64,000 bases of DNA from Protonemura montana (GCA_947568835.1 OX387603.1:28110651-28174650); one strand, 5' to 3'. Counted from the first letter of the stretch, positions 31,901 to 40,895 are shown. The notes: a model not told the origin generated them from the sequence alone. Translations and numbers: made by a program.

Positions 31901-34900
31901 CAGACATTTCGCAAGTCATTACAGCTCAGACTTCAATCAAGGTTCAAAAAAAATATATTAATGTATATATAATAATGTTTGTATTTCGCGTGATAACAAG
32001 ACAAAATCCGCCGCTTCAGAATCAGAAGAGCCACTACTTCTGTCAAGTAATGTGTAATCTTGAGAGTAATGCCTCGTGATTTGTAAATCTGGACCCTCTA
32101 TGTAAAAACATCTACCTATTGGAAGTCAGGATGCGGTCCCACAGCATTGGTATTCAACGAAAATACTTTCCAATATTCTAAAATCCATTTCAAATAACAA
32201 AAAAAATCATCTATTATCCAAAGAAAATTATCCAGATACTTTATTTTATCTATTAGATTTTAGATAGATTATTTTTTTGAGAATTATTTATTATCTTATC
32301 TAGATCAAAAAAATTCCCAATTATCTTTATCTAGATCAAAAAAAAATCTAGGAACTACACTGCGTGCTAGCAAGTCACAATGTTTGCTGATGATACCAGT
32401 CTTCTGATAAAGGGTATATCAACTGATTGCCTGCTAGAGAAGGCTAACTCTGCAATTAAAGACCTTTCAGAGTGGCTTAAATTAAACCAGCTTTCCCTCA
32501 ATACCAAAAAAACTAAATTGATTCACTTTCAAACGAAAAACACTAGATCTATTTCACAAGATAAACTTCAAATTTCTGCTGGCAACGATGTTTTGGAATT
32601 ATCTAGCCATGTAACTTTTTTGGGACTTGAATTAGATAAAAATCTTGATTGGGCAATGAACATTACTAGACTAAAAAATAAACTTTTAAAACAATGTTTT
32701 GCCTTTCGTATTTTGAAAAGGGTCGTCCCAGCTAACTCATTAAAATCTATCTATCACGGACTATTTGAGTCTCTAATGAGCTACGGTATAATATTGTGGG
32801 GTAATGCTTCAAACGCCAAATATATTTTTTCTCTACAAAAAAGAGTCATTAGAATTATTCTTCATTTGAAACCAAATTCAACGTGTCGCAAGCAATTTAA
32901 AAATCTGAAAGTAATGACGATGCCAAGCATTTATATTTTCAAACTCTTAATTTTTATCAAACTTAACGCTAACTCTTTTCCCACCAGTAACCATAAGCAT
33001 CATACGCGTAGCAGGGGTGGCTTTGAAGTACAAAAAGATTCTATGGCACTAACTCAAATTAAACGTCAAACTAAACTCTCTGGCCTTATGCTATTTAACT
33101 TGCTACCAAATAATTTAAAAATATCAAACTTCAACACCTTTAAGCTATCAATTAAATCATTTCTCATTGAAGGAGAATTTTATTCTTGCGACGAATTTAA
33201 ATCGGCCCTCATTAAATATAATAACCCAGTTTTTAAATTAACGACGTGATTTATCTTGACCTAATTAAATTGCATAAGAAATATATCTGTAACCATCAGA
33301 AATGAAAGATAGTTTCGATGTTACTTTTAACGATGACGTAAGAAGTATACACCATTGGCAACATTGATTTTTACACCATTGGTTTTTACACAAACTGTAA
33401 ATGTAACATATGTAACTAGGATTAGTAACAATTGTATTTAGTATTAGATACATTTAGTTATTTGTTAAACAATTTACTTTGTAAACAAACAAATAAAATC
33501 AAAATCAAACCTAATTATTTACCCACATTTTGACCGATTCCACAGGATCCTATGAAACAACAATGCGTCGTTTAACACCTTCCATTCGGCCTACATTGTC
33601 AGAAACTATATCTATGCTTACAGTGAACTTGTTTCTTGTAACGTGGAAACACAACGTAGTCAAGTTGGCACAAGGCGCAGGAGAACATGAAGTCGCTGCT
33701 GACATTTTCAACCACCCCCGATGTCGGATTCATGGCTTTCCACGTGGACTTGTTCGCCTGCAAGCCAAGAGGTACGTTTGTAAAACTGAAGCTGGACACC
33801 TTATAAGCTTGTATTGTTTGTTTAAGAAAAAAAAACTTAATATCAACCCAAACATCATTTGATTTATAAAAATCTCTGTCTTAACACTTCTGTTGAACGT
33901 TCTGCTAAGCAAACTTCGGATTTTCAAGAGTGATAAGTCTGAGTGACACGAAATATGCGTTATTACAAAAATCTTTGAAGCACAAACAATTTTTGAATTG
34001 GAAAATTATATAATCTATCAATTGACGGTTGATTTGTATGAACCATGCTAATAGACGTGCTGCAGAAACACAACTAAATGCACACACATCTATATAATAA
34101 AAAAATTATTAAAAATGATTAAAATAATGATCAATTTTATTTATAATGAAGAAATAATAAGCTGAAAATGCTTAAAAACAAAAACACGTTAAGAAAAAAA
34201 ATTATTTGTTGAAATGTGTTGACATTTAAGGGTAGATTTTTGCCACCTCTAAACTTGATAAGTAGGGGTCGGTCTAGTTGTCTCAAAATCAGTTACTTTA
34301 TGACAATACCGAGTCAATGTTCGATAATTTATGTCAAAATATTTTGCCACTTTTTCCTGCAACACAAATTGAGCAGCGCGTAACATGACATCGGGTGTTA
34401 CCAGCCACTGATAAGATTTTTTTTTGACAAACTCGTTATCAACTCGTAATTGGTAAATTTTTGTAAAGTGGTTCTGTTAAAAGTAAAAAAAAATCAATTA
34501 CTTACAAAACAAACAAAATGAACTTATACTGAAAGCTACTTCTGGGGTTTTGTCATTTGTGACAACTAAACCCATCATCGACTTTCAGCTTTACATTTAA
34601 AATAAATATACTTCTCATGCATAAATTCATCATATAAGAAAAATTATAAACAGACAATATGTTTGCTTAAAAGAATATAAATATGCACATTCAATTAGAT
34701 GGATACTTTTACGAAAAGTATGAAATAACTTAGCTGCAGAAAAGTTACTAACCACCTGTCAAAACAAACAATCTCTTCCAGGAGTGTGAATTATGCACCG
34801 AAACGAATGAAATTTTCAAAATAGTAAGATATTTAGACGTCGAAGCTGCCCGGATCAGTATTTTGCTTCTGGTACCATTTGGAGTCGAGATTGGAACACT

Positions 34901-37154
34901 GAGACAACTAGCCCCTGAGACTTTTAGACCCCTCCTACCCTTGGAGTCGAGATTTGAACACTGAGACAACTTGCCCCTGAGACTTTTAGACCCCTCCTAC
35001 CCTTGGAGTCGAGATTTGAACACTAAGACAACTTGCCCCTGAGACTTTTAGACCCCTCCTACCCTTGGAGTCGAGATTTGAACACTAAGACAACTTGCCC
35101 CTGAGACTTTTAGACACCTCCTACCCTTGGAGTCGAGATTTGAACACTGAGACAACTTGCCCCTGAGACTTTTAGACCCCTCCTACCCTTGGAGTCGAGA
35201 TTTGAACACTAAGACAACAACTAGCCCCTGAGACTTTTAGACCCCTCCTACCCTAAGCAATTGATGTATTTTTTCTTGTTGATATAAGCACGATTATCAT
35301 TTTAGAACCAGTCCCATTCTTTTAAGTTTATTTGTTCAAACGCTAGAGTGATGGAGTGAATGGCCGTGCGGGGCAAAAAGTAAACTATTTGGTTTTCTCA
35401 TCCCCTGCCACGGGTAAACCGCTGGGCGTATGGCAAAAACAATTTAAAAGGAATTTTTATTTCCGGTGTTTTAAACCTCCTGAAAATTTTGTCAAATTAT
35501 GAGATAGTGAAGGTTTTGAGTGACGGGCACTTGACATGAAATGACCTGATAGTGAAGGTTTTGAGTGACGGGCACTTGATATGGAATTACCTGATAGTGA
35601 AGGTTTTGAGTGACGGGCACTTGACATGAACTGACCTGATAGTGAAGGTTTTGAGTGACGGGCACTTGACATGGAATGACCTGATAGTGAAGGTTTTGAG
35701 TGACGGGCACTTGATATGGAATGACCTAAAAGTGAAGGTTTTGAGTGACGGGCACTTGACATGGAATGACCTAATAGTGAAGGTTTTGAGTGACATGCAC
35801 TTGATATGGAATGACCTGATAGTGAAGGTTTTGAGTGACGGGCACTTGACATGGAATGACCTGATAGTGAAGGTTTTGAGTGACAGGCACTTGATATGGA
35901 ATGACCTGATAGTGAAGGTTTTAAGTGACGGGCACTTGACATGGAATGACCTGATAGTGAAGGTTTTGAGTGACGGGCACTTGACATGGAATGACCTGAT
36001 AGTGAAGGTTTTGAGTGACGGGCACTTGACATGGAATGACCTGATAGTGAAGGTTTTGAGTGACGGGCAATTGACATGAACTGACCTGATAGTGAAGGTT
36101 TTGAGTGACGGGCACTTGATATGGAATGACCTGATAGTGAAGGTTTTGAGTGACGGGCACTTGATATGGAATGACCTGATAGTGAAGGTTTTGAGTGACG
36201 GGCACTTGATATGGAATGACCTGATAGTGAAGGTTTTGAGTGTCGGGCAGTTGACATGGAATTACCTGATAGTGAAGGTTTTGAGTGACGGGCAGTTGAC
36301 ATGGAATGACCTGATAGTGAAGGTTTTGAGTGACGGGCACTTGATATGGAATGACCTGATAGTGAAGGTTTTGAGTGACGGGCACTTGATATGGAATGAC
36401 CTAACAGAACCTTTTATAAATACAATATCTGACTCTGAAAAAAAGCAACAGTTCGTATATAAAGAGAAAATCTTAAGACATTTCTGTACTGTTCCATTGG
36501 ATTTTTTTCTTTGTATTTGTCTCTATATAAATCATTTTATTCACTGGAAACTGAATCTTAGCATTTCTGTTTCACGTTCTGCTAAGCCAACTTTTAGTAG
36601 TAACATCGGTGGCCACGTGATGGAGCTTGCGGCGGTCCTTTTTAACAAACCGTTAAAATTAAATAATTGTGACTCTAAATATCGACACATGTTTATCAAT
36701 CATTGTTGTTAAAAATATCGATTTAGCGTAAACCAGTCTCAAATACGAGTAAACTGCGAGAAAAAACGAAACGAATTTTCTTAAAAACCCTAAACGACGA
36801 TGAAAACTAACTTCACATTCTGTGGCAAAACTTGTGTACTGCGTTTGTCGAAGATATGAAAAAAAAAATACTCACGAGCCATGACCAACTAAGATGTTCC
36901 TTCGACTCATCGTATGGTACCAACTGGTCGCCACAAAGCGCTCTCTCCTCTTCGTTCAGCTTCTCGAAATCCAACAAGATATTTAAGTGAAGTTTATAGC
37001 AAGCCTTAGACGCTTCTGTCCAGTTAACCGACTTCTCAAGGTCAATCTTGACCGCGCCGAGCTCCTGCAGATGTTCCACACAACGTCCGACCTCCGATTG
37101 ACATGGATCGGCAAAGATGGCTGCCAAAAGCACGACCAGAACTTCGGTGTGCAT
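24052..37154 (-). CDS. Adhesion-type GPCR with C-type-lectin-like N-terminus (four exons, 875 aa)
   Basis: Exons 37154-36876, 33757-33622, 31376-31017 and 25904-24052 have GT-AG borders and compatible phases (0,1,1), giving 876 codons including the stop. Residues 1-20 are a signal peptide (MHTEVLVVLLAAIFADPCQS). Residues 25-140 resemble a C-type lectin domain (NWTEASKACYKL, later FSCALCQL). Then comes a long extracellular, GAIN-like part. Residues 524-555 hold a GPS-like Cys pattern (CVAWNKD, later CRCSGKYFVM) without the HLT/S cleavage triplet, so self-cleavage is doubtful. Seven membrane segments span about 598-852, with the family mark HYSFLAMFLWMLVLSCLQL in TM3. The cytoplasmic tail is short (LQLISKSVSKLTRRS). 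Ligand and pathway cannot be read from the sequence. The introns are packed with transposons and arrays. No stop or frameshift is seen, so it is probably functional. Confidence 0.85.
26035..26093. repeat. 5S-rRNA-derived repeat, fragment left of the transposon
   Basis: GGTCAGGTATTGGATAGGTG, then ACCATCATACACATGACC, matching the 3' half of the 91-bp units at 29.88-30.30 kb. The long-TIR transposon interrupts the unit at GTTA. Confidence 0.75.
26094..26570. repeat. Left terminal inverted repeat of the 3.78-kb transposon
   Basis: Inverse of 29396-29873; includes a poly(T) run at 26457-26470 mirrored by poly(A) at 29498-29513. Confidence 0.92.
27194..29263 (+). CDS. Transposase of the long-TIR element (about 689 aa)
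   Basis: An uninterrupted frame fills the transposon between the arms. I prefer the ATG at 27194 (MDSFTRAKCC) over 27170 because it begins directly with the N-terminal zinc-finger-like segment (CCNPF, then GSKICAKCRKDL, residues 9-60). A basic, serine-rich region follows. The C-terminal half has candidate catalytic acidic residues: VICDFAENY (about residue 454), FFSDGAASQYKNRKN (about 538) and SHGKSACDGVGGTVKR (about 575), the arrangement of a DDE/D nuclease. A Cys cluster HLGECEECPG lies between. I know similar uncharacterised proteins with the SDGAASQYKN block in invertebrate genomes, but no biochemical function. No frameshift or stop is seen. Confidence 0.85.
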   Translation: MDSFTRAKCCNPFKHVSHTQLKSLLNVQPWMIEKISSIPVGSKICAKCRKDLNNYVKPISSDSPVTTTTSSDGDNSQPGCSGANAESQAYFFRQDAALSNINVGLAELGQSPIVKKKLAQSSYPRKKLKKLEGALKRTTTSDAESDSGQDSADGREMINQLKEKFHSSTSNSEKVHVLTVLPKSCSVRRTVAEFQASERMVRKAKKLVLEKGILSTPNPKPGKTIDRATVDRVKSFYNSDDVSRAMPGKKDYVSVKEASGTRVHIQKRLVLSNLKDLHTQFKDKFPNKKIGFSKFAELRPKNCVLPGASGTHSVCVCTIHQNVKLMIIGADLTKLTVDQSYPITSYHDCLEQLVCDSPLPECHLGECEECPGIEPLKERLTQLLDDEMVDNVIYKQWESTDRCTLQTHIDSSEEFVDSFCAKLVALCRHSFIAKKQSSHQSDIKCGLLPGEFLVICDFAENYAFVLQDEAQGFHWNNASATIHPFVAYYKEGGEERHISFVVISESLIHNTVAVHLFIKKLVSFLHNKFQTIKKMFFFSDGAASQYKNRKNFANLCHYQRDFGADVEWHFTATSHGKSACDGVGGTVKRLAARASLQRPYESQIITPRQLFDWAVEAIPTINFTFGTIEEHQDTEQLLATRFASSRPIPGTQKLHCFVPVSEHSVATRVFSSSPLFEEARVIGQSETKK
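29396..29873. repeat. Right terminal inverted repeat of the 3.78-kb transposon
   Basis: Inverse of 26094-26570, ending GGAATGACCC followed by GTTA. Confidence 0.92.
29878..30305 (+). repeat. 5S-rRNA-derived 91-bp tandem units (about 4.7 copies)
   Basis: Each unit contains GAAAGTTAAGCAACACTG, TATTGGATGGGTGACC at the spacing of the 5S rRNA gene's internal control region (box A AAGTTAAGCAAC, box C TTGGATGGGTGACC). The 5' third of 5S is missing and replaced by GTTCGGGAGAGAGGTTGGAG. These are 5S-derived repeats, not functional 5S genes. They sit in the GPCR's third intron. Confidence 0.85.
30364..30772. repeat. 14-bp minisatellite CCACCAGACCAGTG, about 29 copies
   Basis: Very homogeneous array next to the last 5S-derived unit. 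Three long open frames per strand result from the 14-bp period without stops (for example DQCHQTSATRPVPP) and are artefacts. Confidence 0.95.
31017..31376 (-). CDS. GPCR exon 3: extracellular stalk
   Basis: Acceptor TTTTTTGCCAG, then TTGACGACCTG; donor CCAC|GTAAAT; 360 nt, phase 1 in and out. Encodes DLTASNRFRFQLTRTDGN through FCPEGETIDVDGAVTLWPQ. It is bracketed by 5S-derived arrays on one side and the 14-bp array on the other. Confidence 0.8.
31441..31672 (+). repeat. 5S-rRNA-derived 91-bp units (about 2.5 copies), right of GPCR exon 3
   Basis: Same unit as 29878-30305, in GPCR intron 2. The series is therefore interrupted by exon 3 and the 14-bp array. Confidence 0.85.
31673..32369. other. 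AT-rich intron with ATCTAGATAA-type simple repeats
   Basis: Recurrent TTATCTAGATAA / TATCTAGATCAAAAAA motifs at 31750-31860 and 32200-32350. No gene. Confidence 0.5.
32370..33512 (+). pseudogene. 5'-truncated non-LTR retrotransposon (reverse transcriptase C-terminal half)
   Basis: A 289-codon open frame (32380-33249) starts at the catalytic MFADDTSLL motif and continues through KTKLIHF, VTFLGLELDKNLDW, SYGIILWGNAS and LFNLLPNNLK, the usual order in Jockey/CR1-like ORF2 proteins. The N-terminal endonuclease and most of the RT fingers are missing, as expected from 5' truncation. The 3' UTR ends in AATAAAATCAAAATCAAA. It lies in GPCR intron 2, opposite to the gene. The frame is intact, suggesting a fairly recent insertion. 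Confidence 0.88.
33622..33757 (-). CDS. GPCR exon 2: end of lectin-like domain
   Basis: Acceptor CTCTTGGCTTGCAG, then GCG AAC AAG; donor CACT|GTAAGC; 136 nt, phase 0 in, 1 out. Reads ANKSTWKAMNPTSGVVENVS, then FMFSCALCQLDYV. The reading frame and both splice sites agree with exons 1 and 3, which is the main support for so short an exon. Confidence 0.75.
34267..35261. mobile_element. About 1-kb non-autonomous element inserted at TA, with amplified right terminus
   Basis: It interrupts AAGTA...TAAGCAATT of the host relic; comparison with the intact transposon arm (AAGTAAGCAATT) shows the empty site and suggests a TA duplication. The left end GGGGTCGGTCTAGTTGTCTC and the inverse of the right end (GGGGTCTAAAAGTCTC, then CTAGTTGTCTCAG) are imperfect inverted repeats. 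No coding sequence. Confidence 0.6.
34867..35258. repeat. 62-bp tandem array (about 6 copies) of the element's own right end
   Basis: Unit: TTGGAGTCGAGATTTGAACA, CTGAGACAACTTGCCCCTG, AGACTTTTAGACCCCTCCTAC. Period exactly 62 (TTGGAG at 34941, 35003, 35065). The first and last units carry CTAGCCCC, the inner ones CTTGCCCC. Confidence 0.88.
35530..36402. repeat. 45-bp tandem array (about 19-20 copies) of a transposon terminus
   Basis: Unit (inverse) AGGTCATTCCATGTCAAGTG, CCCGTCACTCAAAACC, TTCACTATC equals the first 45 bp of the long-TIR transposon. GACATGG/GATATGG alternates between copies. Because 45 is a multiple of 3, the array is open in several frames (SARHSKPSLSGHS); these are artefacts. 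Confidence 0.93.
36403..36875. other. GPCR intron 1, segment next to exon 1
   Basis: No element identified. The stretch TTTCACGTTCTGCTAAGCCA (about 36572) recurs as AACGTTCTGCTAAGCAAAC at about 33896, so the relic's two flanks may share a short repeat. Confidence 0.4.
36876..37154 (-). CDS. GPCR exon 1: signal peptide and start of lectin-like domain
   Basis: ATG at 37154; 93 codons; donor CTC|GTGAGT, phase 0. Encodes the signal peptide then CVEHLQELGAV and VNWTEASKACYKLHL, the W-x-x-A-x-x-x-C pattern typical of C-type lectin domains. The open frame continues 20 codons into the intron. Confidence 0.8.
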
Positions 37155-38395
37155 CGCTTGTTCCGGACTTAAAACTTGGCCTGCACTTTACTCGTACTTG
37201 ACAAGTAGTTGACTCACAACTTGAATAATTCACCTGCACCTGTCATAGAATACCAGAGCATACTTGTTTTATAATAACCTTACCAGGGTCACTGGAAGCA
37301 CAACTTGCCACTTAAATCAAGAGTCAACTCAAAGAATATTGAATTACCTGTTGTTTTTAATGAGATTAAGGAATTTTACAAACGACAAAGCACAATTGAA
37401 CACTGATTTTACTCTCTAAATTTCAACAAAATTTGGAAACGTTCAACTTGGACAAGTTTTGACTCCGTAATGGCTAGAAATGTTAAAACAGCTCGTGTAA
37501 TTGGGCAGCGATAAGATATTAAAGTGGCCTAGGGTAGCGTAGCGTGCTTGTGTCCATTGCTTGATAGCCTATCATTTCCAGGAAATGTTTCGACGTAAAA
37601 CAGGTCAAGTTTTATCAAAAACACTATCAGCCGCCCTTGACTACGATATACTATGACTCGTGTGGTTTCTATATGAATTCGGTGAAGTAACTTAATGTGA
37701 ATACTCCTAAATAGTATACAAACCCAGCACAAAATATTGCAATCCCGGCACGATGGTGGCTTCGGCTTTGATACGAGGCATAGACACGGTGGAAATATAA
37801 ACCCATATTTATTACTGACAGTATTTGGTGTATTGAGAGCACCGACAAAGGGTTATTTGTCCAGATTCCCGGCAAAATCTCAAACTGTTCTCCCTTGACA
37901 AAACAAAAGGATGTTTCAAATGATGCACGGCTTGGTCAGTCACACTCAAACTTTTACACGGGAAACATGTCGCGACAGAGATCTTTGAGTGCTGTTGGTT
38001 TTTGTGCATCAAAGTCCAAAAAACAAACGTAACCCGATGATGATAACAAAATTATCATAGAAAGCAGAAACTATCAACGTTCGCGAAACACAAATACGAT
38101 CCGTCGTAGATTCAGTTTGATTTAACATTTCACATACAAAATGACATTCAACTGTCATTATGACGTGTTATCTGTTTTAAAACTCTCGGCAAAAAGCCAA
38201 ACAAAATGAAGCGGGATTTGGAGACTGAACACGGCCAGTTCAAAGACAAGATGCAGTGTTGTTTCTTGGGCTTCCACCACTGGCAGTTCAAAATTTTGCT
38301 ACTCTTCCTCACCAACCTTAAAATTACCTTAACCTTAACATTGCTCTACTTACGCAATGATTTCAAAAAATGATAATCGAAATATATTGTAGAAA
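37155..38395. other. Upstream of the GPCR; unassigned
   Basis: Contains the presumed GPCR promoter immediately right of 37154. No clear TATA or initiator is identified. Frames at 37.5-38.0 kb (minus) include hydrophobic stretches but no recognised family or splice context. Confidence 0.4.
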
Positions 38396-38399
38396 AACT

Positions 38400-38965
38400 T
38401 GTGCTAAGAATAAATAAAGTAGAAATGAGTCTAAAAACCATCAGTAATATATTGTGTTTTTCTTACATCATTCGGGATGCCTTCTTCTTGGGCACCACTA
38501 GCATCTCCTTCCACCAGAGTCTTCCCCACAATGGCAAGAACGCGCCGTTGGAAAGAATTTTTTTTTTTTCCTGGTGGCCCACCGCCTGTCCTTGCCAGGC
38601 TTGCCTTTGCCTCGGCTCCAGCCTTTTTAGCATTGGACTTAATGTCTATCCATGACTGTAATTAGGACGAATAATGGGCATTATTTATCAGTAAAAAGGA
38701 ATTTATTGTCGCTAGTAGCAATTCGAATAGGTAAACTAATGCATGGAAAGAAACAATACCACTCACCCTCTTCCACTGGCAAACCGATTTCTTTGCACCT
38801 AGTTCACCGTTCAGAATTTCGGCAAGCTCTTCCCATTGAGCTGACAGTTTCTTGTTTGTAAAGTCGTTATCAAAATTTTGTAGATTCATACGAGCCTACA
38901 AGATTTCAAAAAAATCTAACATTAGAAACTTTTGGTCATATGTTATTTGCTTCGCCATCTTTTCG
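38400..38965 (-). pseudogene. Myb/SANT-like protein of the Zeste / PIF-Harbinger accessory type
   Basis: The minus strand reads ITYDQKFLMLDFFEIL, a TAG, then MNLQNFDNDFTNKKLSAQW, EELAEILNGELGAKKSVCQW, KR. A donor GTGAGT follows (about 38772), then after acceptor AATTACAG a second exon WIDIKSNAKKAGAEAKASLA, TGGGPPGKK, VLAIVGKTLVEG. This is the tri-helical Myb_DNA-bind_5 layout with the TGGGPP linker. Such proteins accompany Harbinger transposases. The TAG could be an intron acceptor (TTTTTTGAAATCTTGTAG) or a real stop. The coding text is otherwise clean. Confidence 0.7.
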
Positions 38966-39286
38966 AATTTCATTGCGATGTCACCGCTTGTTTGAAAATG
39001 AGAGCCACTATGGCCGAGAAATTTGAAGCGTTCCTATTGGCTGATTATTTAGTACGTCACTATCATGACGTTTTTGAATCGCGCTATTGCGGTTGCTATG
39101 CGAGGGCAAGGTTGTCAATCCGCGAAGTGCGATTTGGATTCGAGACTTCCATTTTCGCATCTAGCAAAACGCCATCGGACTTGGCATGCGAGGAAGTTCA
39201 AGTTCGCATGGTGGATGCGAAAACTCGAGACTAGGCACAAAGGACCGAACTAAAATCAAACTTCGGCTCAGAACCGTTTAGAGTTA
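38966..39286. other. Unassigned spacer
   Basis: Open frames at 38932-39253 (plus) are short and unrecognised. Confidence 0.35.
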
Positions 39287-39360
39287 ACTTACTTCAATAT
39301 ATCGCAGTGGTGGGCCACGCATTCCTTGAGTATTCGATCTCTTCGGTACTTTCACGTCCT
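39287..39360 (-). CDS. Candidate small exon of the receptor gene
   Basis: Before a strong donor (GAA|GTAAGT at 39293/39292) one minus-strand frame reads RDRILKECVAHHCDILK, like the conserved L-x-x-C-I-x-x-H-x-x-I-L-x-F block of insect odorant receptors. The acceptor is not resolved and the phase does not join directly to 39528-39847, so an intermediate exon or another splice choice is needed. Confidence 0.35.
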
Positions 39361-39527
39361 GCGACCACTTCCGGAATAATTTCTAAATTGTGCTCATTAT
39401 TACTCGTCATTATAATTCTGGCAATACGCCATTTTGAACTGTGCAGCGTATTCATGCCGTAAGAGCCAAGTTTAAATTGATAAGTGTAAAAAGCCTCACA
39501 ATCGCCTCCATCTTGGAAATCGGTTAC

Positions 39528-39847
39528 CTTGTCTGCTCTCCAAGTGTTCCAAGCTTCCGTGTGTCTCCACAAAACAATTTTCCACCGCATCTTGTTGTTC
39601 TTCTATTGGCGTCAGACTCTCAGCACCAACTTCTCGTTTATCGCGCACCGCGGCCTCTGCAGAGGACCGAAGAGTGCCGAACTTGTGGTTCAAGTTCCTC
39701 AGTTGACAGCGCACGTTGATGAACATGCAGAGGATCATCAGGTTGCAGCTGGTTACCATTAACGTGGAGTAGACGAAGTAGCCGGCAAAAAGCAGCAGGG
39801 AAAGTTTGAACAGGCCTGATTTGGTAACGTCAAATAGGTAGTCACAC
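39528..39847 (-). CDS. Orphan exon of a multi-pass receptor, odorant-receptor-like
   Basis: Acceptor ATAATTTTCTAG, donor AGACAAG|GTAACC; 320 nt, open with G/C-rich third positions typical of a constrained gene. It encodes one strong membrane helix (KLSLLLFAGYFVYSTLMVTS, CNLMILCMFI) followed by RCQLRNLNHKF and an acidic loop. The helix plus Q-L-x-x-L-x-H-K pattern resembles the TM3-TM4 loop of insect odorant receptors (7tm_6). Other exons are not securely found; a Harbinger accessory gene and SINE/non-LTR copies surround it. It may be a fragment of a dispersed gene. Confidence 0.55.
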
Positions 39848-39984
39848 CTAGAAAATTATCAAATGCTAGGAAGAAAATTAAACAATTACATAAATCGATT
39901 AAAAGTCGCTAGACATGTAATACGCAATATTTAAAAAAGCGTGCAAACATAATAGAATGTTAATATTATGAACACTTCTAAACT

Positions 39985-40195
39985 ATCAAAAATTAATGCC
40001 CAAACGTGGACTTAAACCCCAACCTCCACCTGTCGTGGGTGTTGCTCTAACCAATTGAGCTACTTGGACCCCGATCTCCACCTGTCGCGGGTGTTGCTCT
40101 ATCCAATTAAGCTACCTGGACACATAATTTTTTAATATGATTTTAGCGCATCTGATGAGAATGACGAATCTCCAAGAAGTAGAACCACAAGGCTG
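39985..40195 (-). mobile_element. tRNA-derived SINE, complete, with two head units
   Basis: On the minus strand: 5' segment GTTCTACTTCTTGGAGATTC, CTAAAATC, then two 52-bp tRNA-like units (box A TAGCTTAATTGG and TAGCTCAATTGGTTAGAGCA), then the box-B-like GGGGTTTAAGTCC and tail TTTGGGCATTAATTTTTGAT. It shows the ordinary form of the family expanded at 7.7-10 kb. Confidence 0.82.
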
Positions 40196-40299
40196 TGAAC
40201 TTAGTTGGGGAAGGATCTTTTTTTAGTGATCTTCGGACTGATCGCGATCTTTTTATAAGGATCGTCTTCACATCTTCACGTCTTAAGGACACATCTCCA

Positions 40300-40895
40300 C
40301 TCCCCAAACAATGCGCACTATATATTATGGACTATTCCAATCCACAATGGACTATGCCATAGTCTTTTGGGGCAACGCTTCCGAGTGTAAGGCAATTTTC
40401 AAGCTGCAGAAAAGAGCCATAAGGTATATGTTACACTTACCAAGGAGAACCTCGTGTAAAGAAATATTTAAAGATTTACTGATTCTGACAATGCCATGCC
40501 TTTTTATCTATAAGATACTTGTTTTTATCAAATTACATATTGAAGATTTTACTACAACAAGTGAAATACATCCTCATGCAACCAGACAACGGCACGATTT
40601 ATACATTGACATGCAGCCTCTGGTGAAAGGTAAAAAAACTGTAAATTTTTTAGGTCAACAATTGTTCAATGCACTGCCAACTGATTTTAAAAACCAGACA
40701 ACATGTATTTTTAAGACTAAAATCAAAAATGTTTTAATCAAGAATGCCTTTTACAGCGTCAAAGAATTTAAATCATATTTAGGCATGGTAAGGGAGTAAA
40801 GGATTATTGTGTTTTATTGTATTATTATAACTATGTATGTATTGTACAAATTGTTAAAACAATGTTCTTGTTAAAAACAATAATAAATAAATTGA
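40300..40895 (+). pseudogene. 5'-truncated non-LTR retrotransposon, RT C-terminal end
   Basis: The frame 40311-40799 reads MDYAIVFWGNASECKAIFKL, QKRAIRYMLHL, LFNALPTDFKNQTTCIFKTK, homologous to the C-terminal half of the 32.4-kb copy. The 3' end is AATAATAAATAAATTGAAAT. Everything before the thumb region is missing. Confidence 0.82.

Larger units (their letters stand above)
33905..36402 (+). mobile_element. Relic of a relative of the 3.78-kb transposon (right end only), with amplified terminus
   Basis: 33960-34266 aligns with the transposase 3' UTR and inner right arm of the intact copy (ATTATATAATCTATCAATT, AAACTTGATAAGTA). 35262-35530 continues that arm (GTCCCATTCTTTTAAGTTTA, CCATACGCC-like block). 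The terminal 45 bp then repeat about 20 times to 36402. Transposase and left end are missing. The relic is split by a 1-kb insertion (34267-35261) and lies in GPCR intron 1. Confidence 0.85.

Noticed and set aside
35457-36712. 281-codon (minus) and 145-206-codon (plus) frames
   Set aside because: Products of the 45-bp transposon-terminus array.
38206-38373. 55-codon plus-strand frame with a hydrophobic stretch
   Set aside because: Short, no homologue recognised, no supporting promoter or splice sites.
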